Shown here piece by piece: positions 23,435 to 32,165 of a stretch of 64,000 nucleotides of DNA. Numbering within the stretch: position 1 is the stretch's first letter; each line of letters begins with the position of its first letter. The notes below the pieces were generated by a model. It was not told where the DNA came from. It saw only the letters and a program-made list of their open reading frames with translations, and made no database searches. This DNA is from Terrisporobacter sp. (GTDB lineage Bacteria; Bacillota_A; Clostridia; Peptostreptococcales; Peptostreptococcaceae), in contig JARKUZ010000057.1 of the NCBI GenBank assembly GCA_029851945.1, positions 62,001 through 126,000 of the forward strand, read 5' to 3'. The position numbers were made by a program, and so were the translations under genes.

Positions 23435-24105
23435 AGATTATAGGTATGTGTGTAGAAGATGCAAAAGCAATTGAATTTTGTGGAGCAGATAGAGTTGAAC
23501 TTGTAAGTGCATTAACAGAAGGTGGACTAACTCCAGGTTATGGTACCATAGAAAAAGTAGTAAATAGTGTGAATATACCAGTAAATGTAATGGTTAGAAA
23601 TCATGCTAAAAGCTTTATATATAGTGATTATGATATAGAGATAATGAAAAAAGATATAGAGATAATAAAATCACTAGGTGCAAATGGAATTGTACTTGGT
23701 ATGATTGATAAATTTAATAACATAGATGAAGAAAATTTAAAAGAACTTTTAGATGTGGCTTCAGGTTTAGATGTTACTTTCCATAAAGCAGTAGATGAAA
23801 CTGATGTAAAAGAAAGTATAAAAGTTCTTAATAAATATGATAAGATAACAAATATATTAACTGCTGGTGGATTAGGTAATATATGTGATAACACAGAAAG
23901 TATCAAATATATGATAGAAAATTCAAATGATATAAATATCCTTTTAGGAGGAGGTTTAAACTTTGAGAATATAGAAAGTATTAGAAATGCTACTAATGCT
24001 ACAGATTTCCACTTTGGAACAGCAGTAAGAGTTGATAAAAGTCCTTTTGGTGATATAGATGAAGAAAGGTTAAGTTCATTAGTAAAAATAATAAAAAATA
24101 TGTAA
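23428..24105 (+). CDS. cutC: CutC-family TIM-barrel protein
   Basis: A 225-residue TIM-barrel protein of the CutC family, recognised from CVEDAKAIEFCGADRVELVS at the start, GGLTPGYGTI, VMVRNHAKSFIYSD, VTFHKAVDET and ILTAGGL. CutC was first linked to copper homeostasis in E. coli, but bacterial homologues often sit in sugar catabolic operons, as here, and the real reaction is unsettled. The start is ATG 23428, overlapping the preceding dipeptidase stop, with GGAGG upstream. It is the last gene of the operon before a terminator. Confidence 0.88.
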   Translation: MLEIIGMCVEDAKAIEFCGADRVELVSALTEGGLTPGYGTIEKVVNSVNIPVNVMVRNHAKSFIYSDYDIEIMKKDIEIIKSLGANGIVLGMIDKFNNIDEENLKELLDVASGLDVTFHKAVDETDVKESIKVLNKYDKITNILTAGGLGNICDNTESIKYMIENSNDINILLGGGLNFENIESIRNATNATDFHFGTAVRVDKSPFGDIDEERLSSLVKIIKNM

Positions 24106-24128
24106 AAATTATGAAATAGATATATATT

Positions 24129-24157
24129 AAAGTTGGCTATTAAGAGTCAACTTTTTT
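24129..24157 (+). terminator. Terminator of the chitobiose/glycosylasparaginase operon
   Basis: AAGTTGGCT pairs with AGAGTCAACTT region (one G-T pair), with a T run after it. It ends the operon begun at 16687. Confidence 0.8.
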
Positions 24158-24306
24158 AATGCCTAAAAAGTAATAAACTTATGATAGCCTGAATATAATT
24201 TAATAATATTTAAAAAATAATAAGATTCTTATAAATCTATAAATTGGTTAAATTGAAGTTTTTTATTATAGAGTATAATGAATTATAATTAAATGGGGGA
24301 AAAATA

Positions 24307-24900
24307 ATGGACGATAATAATATTTTAAGTCAATTATTAGTAGATGTAAGAAATGCTAATTCCTTGAAAATAGAATATGGAATAACTGGCCAAAGGGTAA
24401 TTAATCAAGATATAAAAAGGATAATAACTTTTTCAGCTAATGAAACTATTATAGTAGATTATAATTTAAAGACAGCATCAGTAGAAATTATCGAAAGTGA
24501 TTTCACAGGAAGTACGACTACAAAAGAAAATTATGATAATTGCAAAATGACTTCACATAAAGTCAGTAATAACCCAGATGGAAAAATAGAATCTTCATCA
24601 AATGAAGAATTTTCAGAAGATGAATATAACTGCCTATTTAAAATAGGGGGGAAATTATATCCTATCGAAATTGATGTATTAATTCCTGTGGGAAGTAAGA
24701 TGAATGCTGAAGATTGTCAAGTTTGCAGAGCATCGAAGGAGTTTACAGATAGTATTCCTGGTTTTTTAGAATCTGTTTATGCCATATATAAAAAGAGTGA
24801 AAACTTATATGATATTACTAGGGTAATGAAACAAAAAGATATAGATACTTCTATGCCTTTAATACAATATTGTAATACTAAAATAGAAATTTTATCGTGA
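24307..24900 (+). CDS. Conserved hypothetical protein
   Basis: A 197-residue soluble protein with no recognised domain. It is rich in acidic and Asn residues, has no signal peptide or membrane helix, and has an alternating pattern suggesting beta strands (FSANETIIVDYNLKTASVEI, LYPIEIDVLIPV). Five cysteines include CQVC near residue 138. The middle (about 75-105) is low-complexity Ser/Asn/Asp. The start is ATG 24307 after GGGGG. It is monocistronic. No function can be assigned. Confidence 0.75.
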   Translation: MDDNNILSQLLVDVRNANSLKIEYGITGQRVINQDIKRIITFSANETIIVDYNLKTASVEIIESDFTGSTTTKENYDNCKMTSHKVSNNPDGKIESSSNEEFSEDEYNCLFKIGGKLYPIEIDVLIPVGSKMNAEDCQVCRASKEFTDSIPGFLESVYAIYKKSENLYDITRVMKQKDIDTSMPLIQYCNTKIEILS

Positions 24901-24925
24901 TAACTATAGTTTTAGATTTACTATT

Positions 24926-24957
24926 CCCCAATACATTACTCAATGAATGTATTGGGG
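24926..24957. terminator. 12-bp hairpin after the hypothetical gene
   Basis: CCCCAATACATT (24926-24937) pairs exactly with AATGTATTGGGG (24946-24957). No T run follows directly; instead the dispersed repeat begins, whose end is T-rich (25008-25018). The pair may act together as a terminator. Confidence 0.5.
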
Positions 24958-24967
24958 CGTTGACTAT

Positions 24968-25018
24968 ACGAAGTGGAGCACTAACGTAGTGGCTTAAGCG
25001 AATTAAATTTTTTATTTA
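24968..25018 (+). repeat. Dispersed 3'-region repeat, copy A
   Basis: It contains CGAAGTGG, CGTAGTGGCTTAAGCGAA and AAATTTTTTAT. The same 3' core (GTGGCTTAARCGAA, then AAATTTTTTATT) occurs at 63861-63892, and the last part at 48383-48402. It is non-coding and GC-richer than the surroundings. Confidence 0.6.
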
Positions 25019-25097
25019 TATAGAGAAAACATAATTATAAATAATCAAAGAAAAGAATAGTTATAAATATTATTGTATATACACTATTTTATAAATA

Positions 25098-25131
25098 AAG
25101 TCTATTGATTACCTAATTAATAGACTTTTTT
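25098..25131 (+). terminator. Intrinsic terminator, orphan
   Basis: AAGTCTATT (25098-25106) pairs with AATAGACTT (25119-25127), with a T run. It lies 200 nt after the nearest upstream gene. Confidence 0.75.
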
Positions 25132-25201
25132 ATATGTATTATTGGAAGATAAATAAATAATGCAGCCAAAAATACGAACAAAATTAAAAAATAACAAATT
25201 T

Positions 25202-25217
25202 TTGTACATATACATTA
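25202..25217. promoter_or_regulatory. Candidate PucR operator, copy 1
   Basis: TTGTACATATACATTA, matching TTGTACATATGCATAA at 28130-28145 in 14 of 16 positions. The two lie upstream of the symporter and the amidohydrolase genes that flank the PucR regulator. Confidence 0.4.
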
Positions 25218-25398
25218 ATAAGTAGTATTCAAACTAATAATATGTGAAAATAATAAAGTTAAACTGGATTATACTTTAAAAAATAAATAAAATAGCTTTT
25301 GATAAACATATATACTTAAAAAAATAAGTAAAATTGGTAGAAAATGTTGTATAATAAAATAGTAGCAAGCGAAATTATTATACAATAAGGAGATTATT

Positions 25399-26670
25399 AT
25401 GAAGAAAAAAGTCACACTAACTAGTAAAATTTTAATAGGATTATTTTTAGGATTTATATTTGGATTATTTTTAAAATCAATGCCATCAAGTTATGTAAAA
25501 GATACAGTAATAATAGGTGGGATATTCAAGGTTTTAGGTACAGGATTTACGACAGCTATAAAAATGATGGTTGTACCTTTAGTATTTGTATCTTTAGTAT
25601 GTGGGTCATCATCTATGGGGGATGTTAAACAATTAGGTAGAATTGGTAGTAAAACTATGGTGTTTTACCTATCAACTACAGCGGTAGCAATTATAATAGC
25701 ATTATTTTTAGGAAGTGTATTAAAACCTGGTGTAGGTCTTGATATGAGCTCTATGATGAGTGGAGAAGTAGCAATAGGAGAATCAAAATCAATTGTTGAT
25801 ATAATACTTGGAATTATACCATCAAACCCAATTGCAGCTTTTGTAAATGGTGATATGTTACAAATTATATTCTTTGCATTACTTACAGGTGTAGCAATGA
25901 GCATGATAGGAGAAAAAGCAGATCCAGTGAGAAAAATATTTGAAAGTGCAAATGATATATGTATGAAAATGGTATCAATCATAATGTTAGCGGCACCATT
26001 TGGAGTATTTGCATTAGTTGCAGAAACTTTTTCAACAGTAGGGAAAGATGCCATATTAGTTTTAGTTAAGTATTTAGCAGTAGTTCTTTTAGGATTATTA
26101 ATACATGTAACTTTAGTTTATGGTGGACTATTTAAGTTATTTACTAAACAAAAAATAAAACCTTTTTTAAAGAAATTTACAAGAGTTGCAGCTATAACTT
26201 TTTCAACTTCATCAAGTAATGCTTCTGTACCTGCAAGTATGGAAATATTAGAAGAATTAGGTGTTGGAAAAACAACAAGATCATTTACAATTCCTATGGG
26301 AGCAACTATAAACATGGATGGTACTGCTATTATGCAAGGTGTGGCAGCTTTATTTATAGCTCAAATCTATGGAATTGATTTAGAGGTGAATCAGATGATG
26401 ACAATCGTTTTAACAGCTACATTAGCATCAATAGGTACAGCAGGTGTACCAGGTGTAGGTATGATAATGTTATCTATGGTGCTTACATCAGTAAATCTTC
26501 CACTAGAAGGAATTGGTTTGATAATGGGTGTTGAAAGAATTGTAGATATGTTTAGAACAACTGTAAATGTTATGGGTGATAATGTGTGTACTTTAATAGT
26601 AGCAAATAGTGAAAATGACTTTAATAAAGAAATGTTTTATGCTGAAGGAGCGGAAAAAGTATCAGTGTAA
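25399..26670 (+). CDS. Dicarboxylate/amino acid:cation symporter (DAACS family)
   Basis: A 423-residue secondary transporter of the glutamate/aspartate symporter fold (GltPh/GltP/SstT type). It shows the serine-rich re-entrant hairpin FSTSSSNASVPASMEI, the NMDGTA motif of helix 7 and a GVPGVGMIML stretch of hairpin 2. About eight membrane helices are present. It couples uptake of Glu, Asp, Ser/Thr or a dicarboxylate to Na+ or H+. The start is ATG 25399 after AAGGAG. The PucR gene and an amidohydrolase follow in the same direction, hinting at uptake and hydrolysis of an amide or N-acyl compound. A terminator ends this unit. Confidence 0.92.
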   Translation: MKKKVTLTSKILIGLFLGFIFGLFLKSMPSSYVKDTVIIGGIFKVLGTGFTTAIKMMVVPLVFVSLVCGSSSMGDVKQLGRIGSKTMVFYLSTTAVAIIIALFLGSVLKPGVGLDMSSMMSGEVAIGESKSIVDIILGIIPSNPIAAFVNGDMLQIIFFALLTGVAMSMIGEKADPVRKIFESANDICMKMVSIIMLAAPFGVFALVAETFSTVGKDAILVLVKYLAVVLLGLLIHVTLVYGGLFKLFTKQKIKPFLKKFTRVAAITFSTSSSNASVPASMEILEELGVGKTTRSFTIPMGATINMDGTAIMQGVAALFIAQIYGIDLEVNQMMTIVLTATLASIGTAGVPGVGMIMLSMVLTSVNLPLEGIGLIMGVERIVDMFRTTVNVMGDNVCTLIVANSENDFNKEMFYAEGAEKVSV

Positions 26671-26718
26671 AATATCCTTAAATGTATAATAATAAAAATT
26701 GATAATTAAATTTAATTT

Positions 26719-26755
26719 AAAAGAGATGGGCTTCATAGCTCATCTCTTTGTTATT
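26719..26755 (+). terminator. Intrinsic terminator
   Basis: AAAGAGATG pairs with CATCTCTTT, followed by a moderately T-rich stretch after the symporter gene. Confidence 0.65.
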
Positions 26756-26918
26756 GTTTATTAAAAAGTTTTACAAATTCTTATTTTATAATTAGAAAAT
26801 ATTTTTGCAATTATAATTTGTAAAAAGTAGAAATTAGTATAAAATATTACAATGAACAGTTTAAATGATGATTTACTTTTAATTAATATAAATCTTATAT
26901 AAATGGAAGGAGTATTAA

Positions 26919-28088
26919 ATGTCAGTTGGATTAAAGTACCTATATCAAGAAGTAAAAAAGTATGGTGTAAATCTAATAGCAGGAGAGAATGGATTAAAAA
27001 ATCAAGTTAAATGGACTCATACAGCAGAAAGTGAAGAAATCGTAAACTTTATACAAGGTAAAGAATTAATTTTTACAACAGGATTAGTTATGAAAAGTGA
27101 TGAAGATTTGCTTAAATTAGTAAAGAAAGCCAATGAACAAGATGCAAGTGGTTTAATAGTATTTATTGGAAAATATATTAAAAATATAAGTGATAAAGTA
27201 ATAGATTACTGTGATAATAATGATTTTCCTTTATTTATAGTTCCTTGGGGAACGGAAATGTCAGATACAATGAGGAGTTTAACAATAAATATAATAGAAT
27301 CAGAAAAGACATATATAGAAATATCGAATGCTTTGAAAGATGCTATTTTTCTCCCGGAGCATAGTGAATTATATATGCCTAGACTTAATAAAGTAGGATT
27401 TAAAAATGAATGGAAATACACTGTGGCATTAATAGAGTTAGAGTCTAAAGATATTAAGAACTATAGAGTGGAAGAACATACTTCACAAATGATTAATTTT
27501 ATTGAAGAAGAATTAGTTTATATTAGGAATAATTTCTTTTGTTTAAGCGCGGGTCAGTCAATTATAATTATATTTTATAATAAAGCTGAAGAAGAAATAG
27601 AAAGTATAGTTAAAAATATTTACATAAAAATAGTTAAAGAATTTAATGAAGCTAATTTTTACATAGCAGTAGAAAATCAAAGTGGTAATTTACAAAACTT
27701 ACATAAAGGTTATAAAGAAGCTAAAAAAATATCCAAAATAAATAGGCTATTAAGAAATAATAATGCCCATTTAAAACATAATGAAGTAGATTTATATAAA
27801 TTACTTTTAGATCTTTATGATAAAGATAAAATGAAAAGTTTTTATGATAAAATATTGGGAGATTTAGTGTTCTATGATAAAGTAAATAATACGGATTATG
27901 TAGAAATACTTATAAATTATTTTGAAAATAATTGTAGAGTAGTAGAGACTGCAAATGCATTATATATACATAGAAATACTATGAATTATAAAATAAATAA
28001 GATTGAAGAAATTTTAGATATAAACTTAAGTGATATAGGAGATAGAAGTAAAATTTATATAGCTCTTATGATTAAATATTTGTTATAA
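26919..28088 (+). CDS. PucR-family transcriptional regulator
   Basis: A 389-residue regulator. The N-terminal PucR sensor domain (about 1-125) contains VKWTHTAESEEIVNFIQGKEL and LFIVPWGTEM. A GGDEF-like middle region (about 140-290) is degenerate. The C-terminal HTH_30 (about 325-388) has NCRVVETANALYIHRNTMNY, the classical signature. PucR proteins sense purine or amino-acid catabolites and activate catabolic genes. It lies between a symporter and an amidohydrolase gene, both carrying the motif TTGTACATATRCATWA upstream, and is their probable regulator. The start is ATG 26919 after GGAAGGAG. Confidence 0.9.
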   Translation: MSVGLKYLYQEVKKYGVNLIAGENGLKNQVKWTHTAESEEIVNFIQGKELIFTTGLVMKSDEDLLKLVKKANEQDASGLIVFIGKYIKNISDKVIDYCDNNDFPLFIVPWGTEMSDTMRSLTINIIESEKTYIEISNALKDAIFLPEHSELYMPRLNKVGFKNEWKYTVALIELESKDIKNYRVEEHTSQMINFIEEELVYIRNNFFCLSAGQSIIIIFYNKAEEEIESIVKNIYIKIVKEFNEANFYIAVENQSGNLQNLHKGYKEAKKISKINRLLRNNNAHLKHNEVDLYKLLLDLYDKDKMKSFYDKILGDLVFYDKVNNTDYVEILINYFENNCRVVETANALYIHRNTMNYKINKIEEILDINLSDIGDRSKIYIALMIKYLL

Positions 28089-28129
28089 AGATGAAAATTA
28101 TTTTGTACTTGTTTTATGATAAAAATCAA

Positions 28130-28145
28130 TTGTACATATGCATAA
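28130..28145. promoter_or_regulatory. Candidate PucR operator, copy 2
   Basis: TTGTACATATGCATAA, 113 nt before the amidohydrolase start. It closely matches the copy upstream of the symporter. Confidence 0.4.
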
Positions 28146-28258
28146 AAAAATATGTGCATCATACCATAGAAAATGTTCTCAATAAATGGCATTATGGTTA
28201 TAATCAATTTATTAAAGTACTTAGTACTAAAATATTCCTAAATAAGGAGATTTGACAG

Positions 28259-29881
28259 ATGAAAAAAATAGTATATTATAATGGAAACATAATAACAGTA
28301 GATAAGAAAGATTCTATTGTTCAGTCTATGTTAATTGAAAATGGAATAATAAAAGCATTGGGAAGTGATGAAGAAATACTATCACTAGATAACGATGCTG
28401 AGAAAGTTGACTTACAAGGAAAAACGATTCTTCCAGGATTTATAGATCCTCATGGTCATATAGTTGCTATAGCACAAACTTTAATGATAATCAACTTTAG
28501 TGAGTGTAATACAAAAGAAGAATTAGTAAATATAGTAAGAGAGAGAATAGAAAATAATCCACCTAAAGATGGTGAATGGTTAATAGGATTTGGATACGAT
28601 AATACTAGATTTGAAAACGGAGAACATCCAACTAAATTTGATTTAGATTCAGTATCTAGTGAAATACCAATGTTTATAAGTCATGCATCAGGACATTTAG
28701 CAGTTACTAACTCAAAAGCTTTAGAGTTAATGGGGTATGTTGGAGATGATTATAAAGTTCCAGAGGGTGGAGTTGTAAGAACGGTTTCACCAGATTCAAA
28801 AGAGCCAAATGGTGTATTAGAGGAAAATGCATGTTTAGATCCAGAAGTTAAAAAATGCATACCAACACCATCTTTTGAAACATTAATGAATGCTATATCA
28901 CAAGCTCAAAATATATATGCAGGATATGGTATAACAACTACTCAAGATGCTAGTGTTGATGCGGGAATGAATCAATTATTACTAGGAGCGGCTAATGCCA
29001 ATGTATTAAAATTAGATATAGTTGGATTTGCTGTTCAACATGTAACATTCGATTTATTAAAAGATGAAGGAACTCCAAACAGAGAATACTTCAATCATTA
29101 TAAATTACTAGGTGGTAAGACTTGGTTAGATGGATCTCCACAAGGTAAAACAGCTTGGTTAACTAAACCTTATCATGTAGTTCCAGAGGGTCAACCAGAA
29201 GATTACTGTGGATATGGAACACAAGAAGATAACGAGGTAATAGAATACTTTAAAGGTTGTATAGAAAGAAATATACAAGTCAATGTACATACAAATGGTG
29301 ATGCAGCAGCAGATCAATTTATAAGATGTTATGAAAAAGCTTTAGAGTTAACTGGAAATAAAACAGAGTTAAGACCTGTTATGGTTCATGCTCAAACAGT
29401 TAGAGAAGATCAGTTAGATAAAATGAAAGAATTAGGTATAATACCAACATTCTTCTTAGATCATATATGGTTCTGGGGAGATTATCACTATGAATCAGTA
29501 TTTGGTCCAGAAAGAGCAGAAAGATTATCTCCAGCTAATTCAGCTTTAAAAAGAGGTATGAATTTCACTCTACATCAAGATCCACCTGTAAAAATGCCTA
29601 ATCAAATACTTGCTATTCAAAATGCAGTAAATAGACAAACTCAAAGTGGAAGAGTTCTTGGTGAAGATCAAAGAATATCAGTTATGGATGCTATAAGAGC
29701 AGTTACTATAAATGGTGCATACCAATACTTTGAAGAAGATATCAAAGGTAGCTTAGAAGTAGGTAAATATGCTGACTTAGTTATATTAGATAAAAACCCA
29801 CTTGAAGTAGCAAATAATGAGATCAGTAGTATACAAGTTTTAGAAACAATAAAACAAGGAAATACTATATTCTCAAAATAA
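28259..29881 (+). CDS. YtcJ-type metal-dependent amidohydrolase
   Basis: A 540-residue amidohydrolase-superfamily enzyme of the YtcJ/AepA-like group. The N-terminal beta-sandwich precedes the barrel, whose first metal ligands are in LPGFIDPHGHIV (His-x-His). Later barrel motifs are SHASGHLAV, TTQDASVDAG, VNVHTNGDAA (His), VMVHAQTV (His) and HQDPPV (terminal Asp). The C-terminus returns to the sandwich (GKYADLVILDKNPLEV). Family members hydrolyse amide or imide bonds of small nitrogenous compounds, with unknown specificity. Together with the DAACS symporter and PucR regulator it likely serves one uptake-and-degradation pathway. The start is ATG 28259 after AAGGAG; a terminator follows. Confidence 0.88.
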   Translation: MKKIVYYNGNIITVDKKDSIVQSMLIENGIIKALGSDEEILSLDNDAEKVDLQGKTILPGFIDPHGHIVAIAQTLMIINFSECNTKEELVNIVRERIENNPPKDGEWLIGFGYDNTRFENGEHPTKFDLDSVSSEIPMFISHASGHLAVTNSKALELMGYVGDDYKVPEGGVVRTVSPDSKEPNGVLEENACLDPEVKKCIPTPSFETLMNAISQAQNIYAGYGITTTQDASVDAGMNQLLLGAANANVLKLDIVGFAVQHVTFDLLKDEGTPNREYFNHYKLLGGKTWLDGSPQGKTAWLTKPYHVVPEGQPEDYCGYGTQEDNEVIEYFKGCIERNIQVNVHTNGDAAADQFIRCYEKALELTGNKTELRPVMVHAQTVREDQLDKMKELGIIPTFFLDHIWFWGDYHYESVFGPERAERLSPANSALKRGMNFTLHQDPPVKMPNQILAIQNAVNRQTQSGRVLGEDQRISVMDAIRAVTINGAYQYFEEDIKGSLEVGKYADLVILDKNPLEVANNEISSIQVLETIKQGNTIFSK

Positions 29882-29938
29882 AATCAGTAATAAATAATTT
29901 GTTTATCATAAATGTGGAAGAATTAAATATTGATTAAG

Positions 29939-29974
29939 AAAAAATGGATTACCAATAATGGTAGTCCATTTTTT
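29939..29974 (+). terminator. Intrinsic terminator
   Basis: A 16-bp stem (AAAAAATGGATTACCA, 29939-29954, with 29959-29974) with one mismatch, ending in T6, after the amidohydrolase gene. Confidence 0.9.
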
Positions 29975-30112
29975 AATATTAGAAAGTCTATAGTTTATCG
30001 CCAATACCTTTGGAGTGAATTTTTTATTTAGTAGATAATATATTATATAAATAACATAAAACATATATGAAAATAGGGAATATAAATAAATTATGATAAT
30101 AAGGAGGAAAAA

Positions 30113-31087
30113 ATGGTATTGGTATCAGATATACTTGATGTATTAGATAATATTACAAATGGCAGATGCTTGAAAAACAGTGGAGATTTTTCTAGTAATA
30201 AAAACAATTATGTTGTTACTAAATCTTCTAATATACCAGGTAAAGCGGTGACAGAGTTACCCGGATTAATTAGTGGGAACTTAGATATGGAAGTAGAAAA
30301 ATTGGCTGTTACTATGACTTTATCAGAACACGATATCGAATTAGCTGGGGCTACAGGCGTAGATGCAATTGTTGCTCATCATCCTGTAGCAGATGCTTGT
30401 AATTTTGGAGGATTATTATTAAAAGATTATTTAAATTTATATAATATAGCACTATTTGAAGTTCATGAAGCTTTGCATGGTTTGCATCCTGGGATGTCTT
30501 GGATACATGGTCATGTACCTTATTATAGTAACTTTTCTTATGATAATATCCCTGGAAATGTTGTGTATATTGGAAAGACTCTTCCTGAAATTAAAACATT
30601 GGGAGATATTTTAAATAGACTAAATAATCTAATGGATTTAGATTCCCATACTTGTTTATTAAACGATAATGAAAAAAATAGCTTATGCTTAAGAGGAGAA
30701 ATATTATTAGGTAATGAAAGTAGCAGTGTGAAAAATTTAATTCATATTTTTCCTCATACAGGCTTTACATCAAAACATTTAGAAGAATTAGTCTTGAAAT
30801 TCCCCGATATTGATACTGTTTTAGTAAGCTTTAGTCGTGTATTTTCACCTCATCCCATTATAGAAAAATCTAAGGAATTAGGACTTAATTTTATATGTGG
30901 AAATTCCCATACTTTTGAAATATTTGAAAATGGGATTCCACTAGCTCAAGCTATAAAAGATTATTTACCTGAGTTAGAAATAGTAATATTTAAAGAAAAT
31001 GTAACAAGCATACCACTTGAAAATATTAGCACAGTTAAAATGAGGAATTATGCTAAATATATATCTAAAAAATACCTACACAAATAA
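30113..31087 (+). CDS. Nif3-like dinuclear metal protein (DUF34)
   Basis: A 324-residue protein with the Nif3/YbgI/DUF34 fold. The metal motif AIVAHHPVAD contains the paired His, the N-terminal half has LAVTMTLSEHDIELA, and the second half-site is near CGNSHTFEIFENGIPLAQAI (His and Glu). The family has a hexameric ring with a dinuclear metal centre; suggested roles include metal handling and GTP-cyclohydrolase-like chemistry, and it remains undefined. This one diverges from the typical YqfO form, lacking the long central insert. The start is ATG 30113 after AAGGAGG. It is separated from the amidohydrolase by a terminator and stands alone. Confidence 0.75.
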   Translation: MVLVSDILDVLDNITNGRCLKNSGDFSSNKNNYVVTKSSNIPGKAVTELPGLISGNLDMEVEKLAVTMTLSEHDIELAGATGVDAIVAHHPVADACNFGGLLLKDYLNLYNIALFEVHEALHGLHPGMSWIHGHVPYYSNFSYDNIPGNVVYIGKTLPEIKTLGDILNRLNNLMDLDSHTCLLNDNEKNSLCLRGEILLGNESSSVKNLIHIFPHTGFTSKHLEELVLKFPDIDTVLVSFSRVFSPHPIIEKSKELGLNFICGNSHTFEIFENGIPLAQAIKDYLPELEIVIFKENVTSIPLENISTVKMRNYAKYISKKYLHK

Positions 31088-31135
31088 ATATATATATTCA
31101 TAAAATATTGTAAAATACTTTTTAGGGGTGGGGTT

Positions 31136-31981
31136 ATGAGAAAATTTAAAAGACAGACCGAGGAAACTGCATATAAATACACGTTGGCAAATGTTAATTT
31201 AAGAGAAGAGAAATCAACATCTTCAAATATAATAACAGTTATTCCTGCTGGATCAAAAGTACAAGTTATTGATGGAGAAGAGGATTGGTATGAAGTTGTA
31301 TATAATGGGCAAAGAGGATATGTATATAATCAGTATTTATCTAAAACCCAATATACATGGACAGGTGTAACATTGAGATCTTATCCATCATCTGAATCAA
31401 ATCCAGTAACTGTAGTACCTGCAAAATCAAGAGTACAAGTTTTATCTACAAATGGAGACTGGAGTCATGTTATGTATGATGATCAAGAAGGGTATATTTT
31501 TAGCTATTTTATATCTGATGATGGCAATCCACCAGAAGGTTATGATTTTGAATATTTTTATACAGATATGTTAAGATTCGTAAATGATAATGGGATAAAA
31601 AGTCCAACAACACATCTTATCACTACTGATTTAGAAAATAAGCTTACTTATATCTTTGAAAAAGCTGAAAATGGAACATGGAAACAATTATATAAGTGGG
31701 AATGTACAGTTGGTAAACCTAGTACTCCAACTATTACAGGAACTTATTATGTAAGTGGAAGAAAGCCATACTTTGGATCTGATGTATATAGGGTAAAATA
31801 TGCAACTAGAATTAGAGGTAGTTATTATTATCACTCAATATTATTCAATGCAGAAGGTACAGAAATAACAGATGCCAGATTGGGTATGGCTTTGAGTCAT
31901 GGATGTATTAGATTGGCAGTAGAAAATGCCCAGTGGATATATGATAATGTGCTAGATACAACTACAATAATTATAAATTAG
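31136..31981 (+). CDS. L,D-transpeptidase (YkuD) with two SH3b domains, no signal peptide
   Basis: A 281-residue protein. Two bacterial SH3 domains (about 14-70 and 75-130; ANVNLREEKSTSSN and GVTLRSYPSSESN) precede a YkuD catalytic domain (about 155-281). The active-site Cys lies in ALSHGCIRLAVENA, with a His upstream in YYYHSILF. YkuD enzymes make 3-3 peptidoglycan cross-links or attach proteins to the wall. No signal peptide or membrane helix is present, which is unusual for a wall enzyme. Mother-cell action on the spore coat or cortex, or non-classical export, would fit. The start is ATG 31136 after GGGGTGGGG. It is monocistronic. Confidence 0.88.
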   Translation: MRKFKRQTEETAYKYTLANVNLREEKSTSSNIITVIPAGSKVQVIDGEEDWYEVVYNGQRGYVYNQYLSKTQYTWTGVTLRSYPSSESNPVTVVPAKSRVQVLSTNGDWSHVMYDDQEGYIFSYFISDDGNPPEGYDFEYFYTDMLRFVNDNGIKSPTTHLITTDLENKLTYIFEKAENGTWKQLYKWECTVGKPSTPTITGTYYVSGRKPYFGSDVYRVKYATRIRGSYYYHSILFNAEGTEITDARLGMALSHGCIRLAVENAQWIYDNVLDTTTIIIN

Positions 31982-31982
31982 C

Positions 31983-32019
31983 AAAAAACAAGACTAGAGT
32001 TTTTCTAGTCTTGTTTTTA
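31983..32019 (+). terminator. Intrinsic terminator
   Basis: AAAACAAGACTAGA pairs with TCTAGTCTTGTTTT, then T, after the L,D-transpeptidase gene. Confidence 0.9.
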
Positions 32020-32069
32020 TTGTCGATAAGTTTGATTATAAAAATATTTGATTTATTTAAATAATTGGA

Positions 32070-32129
32070 TTGACAGTAATAAGATTAGAAGATACTATTA
32101 TTGTATAGAGCTTCGGTCGGTCGACCGAC
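32070..32129 (+). promoter_or_regulatory. degV promoter with a 14-bp palindromic operator
   Basis: -35 TTGACA (32070-32075), a 17-nt spacer and -10 TACTAT (32093-32098). From about +11 lies GTCGGTCGACCGAC (32116-32129), a perfect palindrome, strikingly GC-rich in this genome. Palindromes built on GGTCGGTCGACC are typical of TetR-family operators, so a distant TetR repressor probably controls this gene. Confidence 0.75.
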
Positions 32130-32165
32130 AAGTGATTAAGCGGATAATAAAAAGGAGATATAAAT

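Larger units (their letters stand above)
24901..25398. other. Long intergenic gap with repeat and terminator
   Basis: No gene in about 500 bases. It holds a 12-bp hairpin (24926-24957), a dispersed repeat copy (24968-25018), a terminator (25098-25131), a possible PucR site (25202-25217) and the promoter region of the symporter gene. Confidence 0.6.
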
